NCBI GenBank assembly: GCA_026646875.1
Contig: JAPKHL010000012.1
Location: 1-64,000 of the forward strand
DNA length: 64,000 bases
Direction: 5' to 3'
Source: Rhodocyclaceae bacterium
Lineage (GTDB): Bacteria > Pseudomonadota > Gammaproteobacteria > Burkholderiales > Rhodocyclaceae
Of this stretch, positions 35,621 to 42,989 are shown in pieces (position 1 is the first letter of the stretch; each line of letters begins with the position of its first letter). A model generated the notes under the pieces. That model ran no database searches, was not told the origin of the DNA, and was given only the letters and a program-made list of their open reading frames with translations. Both the position numbers and the translations under genes were made by a program.

Positions 35621-36804
35621 CAGGCACTCCTTTCGAGACAGGGGCTGGGGGCGGCAGTCGGAGCAGCGAGGCCGATCTCCGCGTCGTCGAGGTAGCAGCC
35701 GGGGTCCTCGGCCCAGGGATCGCCGGTCAGCTGCTGGGCACGAACCCGCGTGTTGCCGTTGCAGATCGCGAGGTAGCGGCAGGCGCCGCAGCGTCCCTTG
35801 ACCGCGCGCGGATGCTGCTTGAGGCCCGCCAGCAGCGGATCGGAGAGGTCGCTCCAGATCGCCGAGAAGGGACGCTGGCGGACATTGCCCAGGGTGTGAT
35901 GCCACCACATGGTGTCGGGATGGACGTTGCCGAGGTTGTCGATGTTGGCGACGTTGACGCCCGAGGAGTTGCCACCCCACTGCCGCAGCTTGGCCTCGAC
36001 GTGCGCGGCGCGCTCGGGGAAGCGCCGCTGCACCCAGTGCAGGAAGTAGACACCGTCGGCATCGTTGTTGCCGGTGGTGAATTCCTTCTCCAGCCCGCGC
36101 TGCCGGTATTCCCAGCAGGTGTCGAAGAGCAGGTCCATGGCCTGCCGCGTGAGCTGGTGGCGGGCGTCGTCCTTGCGGTTCTTGTTGCCGCGGCCGGCGT
36201 AGTTGAGGTGCGAGAAGTAGAAGCGGTCGATGCCCTCGTCCTCCACCAGCTTCAGCAGCCCCGGCAGGTCGTGCGCGTTGTCCTGCGTCATCGTGAAGCG
36301 GACGCCGATCTTCAGGCCGAGGTCACGGCAGCGGCGGATGCCCGCCAGCGAGGCCTCGAAGGCACCCGCCATGCGGCGGAAGCGGTCGTGCGTCTCGCGG
36401 ATGCCGTCGAGCGAAACGCCGACGTAGTTGAAGTCGCACGCGGCGATCCGCTCGATGTTGCTCTCGTCGATCAGGGTTCCGTTCGAGGACAGGCCGACGT
36501 AGAAGCCCATCGCCTTGGCCCGCCTGGCGATCTCGAAGATGTCCGGGCGCAGCAGGGGCTCGCCGCCGGACAGGATCAGCACCGGCACGCGGAAGGTCTT
36601 GAGATCGTCCATCACCGTGAAGATCTCGTCGGTGGCGAGCTCGCCGGGGAAATCCTTGTCGGCGGAGATCGAGTAGCAATGCTTGCAGGTGAGATTGCAG
36701 CGGCGGATCAGGTTCCAGATGACGACCGGACCGGGGGGATTCCGCTTCGGGCCGGCCGGGGTCGGCTCGGCGATTTCCTGCATGTACTGGGAGATTCGGA
36801 ACAT
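35620..36804 (-). CDS. nirJ: Heme d1 biosynthesis radical SAM protein NirJ
   Basis: ATG 36804 gives 394 residues; the track start 36819 is a TTG. The radical SAM motif CNLTCKHCY (C36, C40, C43) coordinates the SAM [4Fe-4S] cluster. A C-terminal SPASM-like cysteine set (GRCGACRYLAICNGN) binds a second cluster. NirJ removes two propionate side chains during heme d1 synthesis. An FNR/DNR-type box lies upstream at class-II distance, so expression should rise under low oxygen or NO. The next gene is nirN. The other d1 genes (nirF, nirE, nirDLGH) are not in this window. Confidence 0.85.
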   Translation of the reverse strand: MFRISQYMQEIAEPTPAGPKRNPPGPVVIWNLIRRCNLTCKHCYSISADKDFPGELATDEIFTVMDDLKTFRVPVLILSGGEPLLRPDIFEIARRAKAMGFYVGLSSNGTLIDESNIERIAACDFNYVGVSLDGIRETHDRFRRMAGAFEASLAGIRRCRDLGLKIGVRFTMTQDNAHDLPGLLKLVEDEGIDRFYFSHLNYAGRGNKNRKDDARHQLTRQAMDLLFDTCWEYRQRGLEKEFTTGNNDADGVYFLHWVQRRFPERAAHVEAKLRQWGGNSSGVNVANIDNLGNVHPDTMWWHHTLGNVRQRPFSAIWSDLSDPLLAGLKQHPRAVKGRCGACRYLAICNGNTRVRAQQLTGDPWAEDPGCYLDDAEIGLAAPTAAPSPCLERSA

Positions 36805-36830
36805 GGACAAAGCCCGCAATAAAGTGCGGC

Positions 36831-36874
36831 CTATTAGAAGACAGGCCCTCCGCCACAGCCTTGACGTGGATCAA
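36831..36874 (-). promoter_or_regulatory. FNR/DNR-type box and -10 of nirJ-nirN
   Basis: TTGAC-GTGG-ATCAA (36861-36874) matches the FNR/DNR consensus TTGAT-N4-ATCAA with one change. A -10-like TAATAG (36831-36836 on the minus strand) places transcription start near 36825. The box is then centred about 42 bases upstream, the classic activator position. Confidence 0.7.
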
Positions 36875-37020
36875 GCGCTTCCGGATTTCGCCCGGGCCCG
36901 CGGCGGCTCCGCGGAAGCCGCCGGAAAGCGGTAAATTTGATCGGTCCTAAAGTTTTTTGCGCGCCGGATGCTAGGCTTGCGAATAACCATACGATTACCA
37001 ATGTTATTGAAGGCGCCGCC

Positions 37021-37581
37021 ATGTTCCTCTTCGATCTGCTGTTCGGAAAACGCGAAAAGAAAGCCACCCCTGCCGCCGACCCTGCCCCGCTACCGGCCGA
37101 GGCCTCCGTGCCCCCCGTGGAGGATGCCGGCGCCCGGACCGCGCCGGGGACGCGCATCCATTTCAACCCCGAGCTGATTCCCCGGCTGACCGCCGACCAT
37201 CAACGCCTGCTGCAGGGCTTCACCTCGATCCGCGAGGCGGCGGCGGGCGGCGACCTGGCAACCGCCGCGCTGCGGCTGGAGACCTTCCGCAACGACCTGC
37301 AGGGTCATCTGCTGACCGAGAACATCCGCTTCTACGTCTATCTCGAACACGCGCTGGCCGACGCGCCTGAGAACCACGCCCTGATGCGCGGCTTCCGTCA
37401 CGAGATGGACGACATCGGCAAGGCCGTGGTGGCCTTCCTCGGCCGCTATCGCACGCTGGCCGACGATCCCGGACTGGCCGAGGGCTTTGCCCGCGACCTC
37501 GACGGCATCGGCGCCGTGCTGGTCGAACGCATCCGCCGCGAGGAAGAGACGCTCTACCCGCTGTACCGCCCGACGGCCTGA
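37021..37581 (+). CDS. Hemerythrin-domain protein
   Basis: ATG 37021 (GAAGG upstream) gives 186 residues. An N-terminal proline-rich linker is followed by a four-helix HHE-type domain with histidine/glutamate ligands (LTADHQRLL, LQGHLLTENIRFYVYLEHAL, GFRHEMDDI, RREEETLYPLY). Such domains bind a di-iron site that senses or carries O2 or NO. It is divergent from nirJ and could share its redox-controlled region. Some ligand spacings differ from classical hemerythrins, so iron binding is likely but not certain. Confidence 0.75.
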   Translation: MFLFDLLFGKREKKATPAADPAPLPAEASVPPVEDAGARTAPGTRIHFNPELIPRLTADHQRLLQGFTSIREAAAGGDLATAALRLETFRNDLQGHLLTENIRFYVYLEHALADAPENHALMRGFRHEMDDIGKAVVAFLGRYRTLADDPGLAEGFARDLDGIGAVLVERIRREEETLYPLYRPTA

Positions 37582-37623
37582 GCAGCCGCCGGATCTCCTC
37601 CCTCGCCCCCTCTTCCCTTCCCG

Positions 37624-37658
37624 TACCCGCCCGCAGGCACGATGTCTGCGGGCGGGTA
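37624..37658. terminator. Perfect 13-bp hairpin before the cyanophycin locus
   Basis: TACCCGCCCGCAG and CTGCGGGCGGGTA pair over 13 bp with a nine-base loop. No U-run follows. Its right arm runs into TATACT (37657-37662), a possible -10 box for the ABC transporter gene, so it may be an operator rather than a terminator. Confidence 0.45.
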
Positions 37659-37817
37659 TACTTGCGCTTTCGGTCAACCGGCCGGAGGCACGCAGCGTTC
37701 ACCCTGCATGCGCGCCGGCCCGACCGCTCCCCGGCCCGCGATCCGCCAGTCGCGCCCGCCGCCCATGCGGCGCCGGCGACCCGGCGGCCCCCCAAGGGCG
37801 AACAAGACAAAGCAACA

Positions 37818-40115
37818 ATGACCAGCTCCCCATCCCGCCCCCCTTCCCCCTCCGCACTGGCGAACGGCCGCCCCGCCCCGCAACCGCTCCCCGCCGACTG
37901 GCAGGCACCGGCCACCGCGCAAATCGATGCCGGCGAGGAGATTCTCGCCTGGTTCGAACTCGATCTCGACGCCACCCTGCGATTCGCTTCCGGGCTCATG
38001 ATCCTGACCGACCGGCGGCTGCTGGCCTGCGCCGCCGGCCAGTCCGACTGGCAGGCCTGGCCGCTGCGCGCCGGGCTGTCACTGCATCGCCACGACCACG
38101 CCGGCGTCGGCCGGCTGGAGCTGCACGACGCCGGCGGCCTGCTCGCCGGCTGGCGCTACACCCTCGGCGGCGACATCGCCGCCGGCCGCCTGCTCGACCG
38201 TTTCGACGAACAGCTGGCCACGGTGCTGACCGGGGAGCCGCCGGCGCCCGTCGAGCACGCCCTCTGCCCGGTCTGCGAAACGCCGCTGCTCGCCGGACAG
38301 GACGAATGTCCGCGCTGCAGCCGCGAATCCGACACGCCCCCCTCCACCTGGACGCTGCTGCGCCTGTGGCGCTTCGCCCACCCCTACCGCTGGCGCCTGC
38401 TGGCCGGTTTCCTGCTCACGCTGGCCTCGACGGCGGCGACGCTGGTGCCGCCCTATCTGACCATGCCGCTGATGGACAACATCCTGATTCCCTATCAGAA
38501 CGGCAAGCCGATCGACCGCGATCTCGTCATGCTCTACCTCTCGGGCCTGCTCGGCGCCGCCCTGCTGGCCTGGGTGCTCGGCTGGGCGCGCACCTACATC
38601 CTCGCCCTGGTGTCCGAGCGGATCGGCGCGGACCTGCGCACGACCACGTACGAACACCTCCTGAAGCTCTCGCAGGAATACTTCGGCGGCAAGCGCACCG
38701 GCGACCTGATGGCGCGCATCGGCTCGGAAACCGACCGCATCAACATCTTCCTGTCGCTGCACCTGCTCGACTTCGCCACCGACGTGCTGATGATCGTGAT
38801 GACCACGGCCATCCTGGTTTCGATCAACCCGTGGCTGGCGCTGGTCACCCTGCTGCCGCTGCCGGTGATCGCCTGGCTGATCCACGTGGTGCGCGACCGT
38901 CTGCGCACCGGCTTCGAGAAGGTCGACCGCATCTGGGCCGAGGTCACCAACGTGCTCGCCGACACCATCCCCGGAATCCGCGTGGTCAAGGCCTTTGCGC
39001 AGGAAAAACGCGAGGCGGCGCGCTTTCGCGCGGCCAACCTGCACAACCTGGAAGTGAATGACCGGGTCAACAAGGTGTGGTCGCTGTTCACCCCCACCGT
39101 CACCCTGCTCACCGAGGTCGGCCTGCTGATCGTCTGGGCCTTCGGCATCTGGCAGATCTCCCAGAACGAGATCACGGTCGGCGTGCTGACCGCCTTCCTC
39201 TCCTACATCGGCCGCTTCTACCTGCGCCTCGACTCGATGAGCCGCATCGTCTCGGTGACGCAGAAGGCCGCCGCCGGCGCCAAGCGCATCTTCGACATCC
39301 TCGACCACGTGTCGAGCGTGCCCGAGCCGCAACGGCCGGTGCACCTGCCCAAGGTCGAGGGACGCATCGAGCTGCGCAACGTCGGCTTCCGCTACGGCAC
39401 GCGCAGCGTCACGCGCGACATCAGCCTGACCATCGAACCCGGCGAGATGATCGGCCTGGTCGGCCACTCCGGCTCGGGCAAGAGCACCATGGTGAACCTG
39501 ATCTGCCGCTTCTACGACGTCACCGAGGGGGCCATCCTGATCGACGGCGTCGATATCCGCTCGCTGCCGGTCGCCGAATATCGCCGTCACATCGGTCTGG
39601 TGCTGCAGGAACCCTTCCTGTTCTTCGGCACGATCGCCGAGAACATCGCCTACGGCAAGCCCGACGCGACGCGCGAGGAAATCATCGCCGCCGCGCGCGC
39701 CGCGCACGCCCACGAGTTCATCCTGCGCCTGCCGCACGGCTACGACTCGCTGGTCGGCGAGCGCGGCCAGGCGCTTTCCGGCGGCGAGCGGCAGCGCATC
39801 TCGATTGCCCGCGCCCTGCTCATCGATCCGAAGATCCTGATCCTCGACGAAGCCACCTCGTCGGTCGACACGACCACCGAGAAGGAAATCCAGAAGGCCC
39901 TCGACAATCTCGTGCGCGGGCGCACCACCATCGCCATCGCGCACCGCCTGTCCACGCTGCGCGAGGCCAACCGGCTGGTTGTCCTCGACCGCGGCAGCGT
40001 CGTCGAGGTGGGCAACCACGAGCAGCTGATGGCGCGCGAGGGGCATTACCACGCGCTCTACCAGGCGCAGGCGCGCAATGTCGATGCGGATGCCGGCAGC
40101 GGAGAACGCGAATGA
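37818..40115 (+). CDS. Cyanophycin-associated ABC transporter (fused permease-ATPase)
   Basis: ATG 37818 gives 765 residues. An N-terminal soluble region (about 1-170) ends in a zinc-ribbon-like CPVCETPLLAGQDECPRC. A six-helix type-IV ABC exporter domain follows (about 190-480), then an ATPase with Walker A (GHSGSGKST), signature (LSGGERQR) and Walker B (ILILDEATSSVD). It belongs to the exporter type annotated as associated with cyanophycin metabolism, and the next genes are DUF1854 and two CphA-type synthetases. The substrate is unknown; moving amino acids or dipeptides is one idea. It overlaps the DUF1854 gene by four bases. Confidence 0.8.
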   Translation: MTSSPSRPPSPSALANGRPAPQPLPADWQAPATAQIDAGEEILAWFELDLDATLRFASGLMILTDRRLLACAAGQSDWQAWPLRAGLSLHRHDHAGVGRLELHDAGGLLAGWRYTLGGDIAAGRLLDRFDEQLATVLTGEPPAPVEHALCPVCETPLLAGQDECPRCSRESDTPPSTWTLLRLWRFAHPYRWRLLAGFLLTLASTAATLVPPYLTMPLMDNILIPYQNGKPIDRDLVMLYLSGLLGAALLAWVLGWARTYILALVSERIGADLRTTTYEHLLKLSQEYFGGKRTGDLMARIGSETDRINIFLSLHLLDFATDVLMIVMTTAILVSINPWLALVTLLPLPVIAWLIHVVRDRLRTGFEKVDRIWAEVTNVLADTIPGIRVVKAFAQEKREAARFRAANLHNLEVNDRVNKVWSLFTPTVTLLTEVGLLIVWAFGIWQISQNEITVGVLTAFLSYIGRFYLRLDSMSRIVSVTQKAAAGAKRIFDILDHVSSVPEPQRPVHLPKVEGRIELRNVGFRYGTRSVTRDISLTIEPGEMIGLVGHSGSGKSTMVNLICRFYDVTEGAILIDGVDIRSLPVAEYRRHIGLVLQEPFLFFGTIAENIAYGKPDATREEIIAAARAAHAHEFILRLPHGYDSLVGERGQALSGGERQRISIARALLIDPKILILDEATSSVDTTTEKEIQKALDNLVRGRTTIAIAHRLSTLREANRLVVLDRGSVVEVGNHEQLMAREGHYHALYQAQARNVDADAGSGERE

Positions 40116-40585
40116 ACCCGACCCCCGATTACCAGCTGCACCGCGACCCCTTCGGTCGCCTGGTGTTCACTGCGCCGGACGGCGAAATCCACGTCGGCGT
40201 GGTACCGGTACGCGCCTTTCCGATCGCCGCGCCGGCCGACGGCATTGCGCTGGTCGACCCGCACGGCCACGAACTGGCCTGGATCGACCGGCTCGACACG
40301 CTGCCGGCCGGGCTGCGCCAGCTGATCGAGGCGGAGCTGGCGAGCCGCGAGTTCATGCCGGAGATCCGCCGCATCGTCAGCGTTTCGAGCTTCGCCACGC
40401 CCAGTACCTGGGCGGTGGAGACCGATCGCGGGACGACCCGTTTCGTCCTCAAGGGTGAGGAGGATATCCGCCGCCTCGCCTCGCCGGCGCTGCTGATCGC
40501 CGACAGCCACGGCATCCATTTCCTGATCCGCGACCGCTTCGCGCTCGACGCGCACAGCCGCCGCCTGCTCGATCGTTTCCTCTAA
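40112..40585 (+). CDS. DUF1854-family protein of the cyanophycin locus
   Basis: The 157-residue protein begins at an ATG inside the ABC transporter stop (ATGA). It fits DUF1854, with the typical GRLVFTAPDGEIHVGVVPVRAFP and VDPHGHELAWIDRLDTLP. The family is often found next to cyanophycin genes with this kind of ABC transporter. It has no signal peptide and probably works in the cytoplasm as an accessory protein. The function is unproven. Confidence 0.8.
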   Translation: MNPTPDYQLHRDPFGRLVFTAPDGEIHVGVVPVRAFPIAAPADGIALVDPHGHELAWIDRLDTLPAGLRQLIEAELASREFMPEIRRIVSVSSFATPSTWAVETDRGTTRFVLKGEEDIRRLASPALLIADSHGIHFLIRDRFALDAHSRRLLDRFL

Positions 40586-40722
40586 CCCCTCGACGCCACC
40601 TGCCCGCCGTCACATACGCACCGATACACATCCGCCGTTACACACCATTACCCGCGCCGGTCACCCGCTCCGCCCCGCCCGGCGTTATTCTTGCGATACC
40701 TCACGGCCACCCTTCCGCACCC
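40586..40722 (+). promoter_or_regulatory. Upstream region of the first cyanophycin synthetase
   Basis: This gap contains CGGCGTTATTCTTGCG (around 40680-40695), in which GG and GC are exactly ten bases apart as in -24/-12 sigma-54 promoters. The -24 half is otherwise poor, so the call is weak. No gene is present. Confidence 0.3.
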
Positions 40723-42900
40723 ATGAAAAAGAGAGACATCAAGTTCCTCGAGATCCGGCACCTGAACGGGCCGAACATCTGGACCTACCGCCCGGTCCTC
40801 GAAGCCGTCGTCGATATCGGCGATCTCGAGGACGCCCCGTCCAACACCATCCCCGGCTTCGCCGACCGGCTCGCCGCCTGGATCCCGTCGCTGATCGAGC
40901 ACCGCTGCAGCTACGAGGAGCGCGGTGGCTTCCTGCGTCGCCTGCAGGAAGGCACCTGGCCCGCGCACATCCTCGAACACGTCACCCTCGAGCTGCAGAA
41001 CCTTGCCGGCATGCCCGGCGGCTTCGGCAAGGCACGCGAGACGCCGCTGCGCGGGGTCTACAAGGTGATCGTGCGGGCCTGGCACGAGGATGTCACGCGC
41101 GCCGCCCTGCTGGCCGCGCGCGAGCTGGTGCTGGCGGCGATGGACGACCGCCCCTACGACGTCGCGGCGACCGTCGAGCATCTCTCCGACATGGTCGACT
41201 CGCTATGTCTCGGCCCCTCGACCGCCTGCATCGTCGACGCCGCCGACGACCGCGACATCCCGGCGATCCGCCTGCTCAACAAGGGCAATCTAGTCCAGCT
41301 CGGCTACGGCGCGAAGAGCCGCCGCATCTGGACCGCCGAGACCGACCGCACCAGCGCCATCGCCGAGGGCATCTCGCGCGACAAGGATCTGACCAAGACC
41401 CTGCTGGCCGCCTGCGGCGTGCCGGTGCCCGAAGGACGCATGGTCGATAGCCCCGAGGACGCCTGGGAGGCGGCGCAGGACATCGGCCTGCCGGTCGTCG
41501 TCAAACCCTACGACGGCAACCACGGGCGCGGCGTGTTCATCGAGCTGACCCGGCAGGAAGAAGTCGAATCCGCCTACCGGGTGGCGCTGGAGGAAGGCAG
41601 CGGCGTCATCGTCGAACGTTGCATCCCGGGGGCGGAACACCGCCTGCTGGTGGTCGGCGGCAAGCTGGTGGCGGCCAATCGCGGCGACATGGTGTGGGTC
41701 ACCGGCGACGGGCGGCAGACGATCACCGAGCTGATCGCCAGCCAGATCAACGCCGATCCGCGGCGCGGCACCACCGAGGAGCATCCGCTCAACGTGATCC
41801 GCATCGATTCCGCGGCGCGCATGGAAATCGCCCGCCAGGGCTACACCGCCGACGCGGTGCCGGAAGCCGGCAAGGCCGTGCTGATCCAGCGCAACGGCAA
41901 CCACGCCTTCGACGTGACCGACGAGGTGCACCCCTCGGTGGCCGCGGCAGCCTCGCTGGCCGCGCGCATCGTCGGCCTGGACATCGCCGGCATCGACCTC
42001 GTCTGCGAGAACATCGGCCGGCCGCTCGCCGAACAAGGCGGCGCCATCGTCGAGGTGAATGCCGGTCCGAGCCTGCTGATGCACATCAAGCCGGCAGTCG
42101 GCAAGCCGCGTCCGGTCGGGCGGGCCATCGTCGAGCATCTTTTCCCCAACGGCAGCGACGGCCGCATCCCGCTGGTCGGCATCACCGGCAGCTACGGCAA
42201 GACCACCGTCGCCCGCCTGGTCGCCCACCTGCTCACGCTGTCCGGCCGGCACACGGGGCTGGCCTGCAGCGACGGGCTCTTCCTCGACCAGCGACAGGTC
42301 GAGGCCGGCGATCGCGCCACCTGGGGCGCCGCGCACCGCACCCTGAAGAACCGCCAGGTCGACGCCGCGGTCTTCGAGAATGGCAGCGACGTGATCCTCG
42401 GCGAAGGCCTCGCCTACGACCGCTGCCAGGTAGGCATCGTCACCAACGTCGATGCGCAGAAGCATCTCGGCCGTTTCTACATCGAGGATCCGGAGAAAGT
42501 GTTCTCGATCCTGCGCACGCAGGTCGACGTCGTCCTGCCGGGCGGCGCCGCCGTGCTCAACGCGGCCGACCCCGCCTGCGTCGAGATGGCGCCGCTATGC
42601 GACGGCGAGGTCATCTATTTCGCCAGTCACGACAACGAGACTGTCGCCGCGCACCGCGCCGGTGGCGGCCGCGCCGTCTTCGCCTACAACGGCAGCGTGG
42701 TGCTGGCCACCGGTGCCGAACAGCGTGCGCTGCTGCCGCTCGCCGCCGTGCCGCAGGCCGCCGGCCGCGAATCCGGCTCGCTCGATGCCCGGCAGACCGA
42801 GAACGTGCTGGCAGCCATCGCCGCCGCCTGGGCGCTCGGTCTCTCCGATGACCTGATGCGCGCCGGCGTGGCGACCTTCGCGCCGGTGGCACCGGCCTGA
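40723..42900 (+). CDS. Truncated cyanophycin synthetase paralogue (CphA'/CphA2-like)
   Basis: The 725-residue protein has the CphA N-terminal domain, an ATP-grasp domain (PVVVKPYDGNHGRGVF) and a Mur-ligase central domain. The usual P-loop is altered (GITGSYGKTT near residue 488) and the C-terminal Mur-ligase domain is missing. The length is about 130 residues below its full-length neighbour. Cyanobacterial CphA2 has the same truncation and polymerises beta-Asp-Arg dipeptides, so this copy may do that or assist CphA. It is followed by cphA after 89 bp. No frameshift is visible, so the shortening looks stable. Confidence 0.8.
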   Translation: MKKRDIKFLEIRHLNGPNIWTYRPVLEAVVDIGDLEDAPSNTIPGFADRLAAWIPSLIEHRCSYEERGGFLRRLQEGTWPAHILEHVTLELQNLAGMPGGFGKARETPLRGVYKVIVRAWHEDVTRAALLAARELVLAAMDDRPYDVAATVEHLSDMVDSLCLGPSTACIVDAADDRDIPAIRLLNKGNLVQLGYGAKSRRIWTAETDRTSAIAEGISRDKDLTKTLLAACGVPVPEGRMVDSPEDAWEAAQDIGLPVVVKPYDGNHGRGVFIELTRQEEVESAYRVALEEGSGVIVERCIPGAEHRLLVVGGKLVAANRGDMVWVTGDGRQTITELIASQINADPRRGTTEEHPLNVIRIDSAARMEIARQGYTADAVPEAGKAVLIQRNGNHAFDVTDEVHPSVAAAASLAARIVGLDIAGIDLVCENIGRPLAEQGGAIVEVNAGPSLLMHIKPAVGKPRPVGRAIVEHLFPNGSDGRIPLVGITGSYGKTTVARLVAHLLTLSGRHTGLACSDGLFLDQRQVEAGDRATWGAAHRTLKNRQVDAAVFENGSDVILGEGLAYDRCQVGIVTNVDAQKHLGRFYIEDPEKVFSILRTQVDVVLPGGAAVLNAADPACVEMAPLCDGEVIYFASHDNETVAAHRAGGGRAVFAYNGSVVLATGAEQRALLPLAAVPQAAGRESGSLDARQTENVLAAIAAAWALGLSDDLMRAGVATFAPVAPA

Positions 42901-42989
42901 CACCCCTGGAACACCGGCCTCCCCCGCGAGGCCGGACGCTTGGATTGCGCGCACCGCGCACGAGAGAAAGGACACGAGGAAGACCGACC

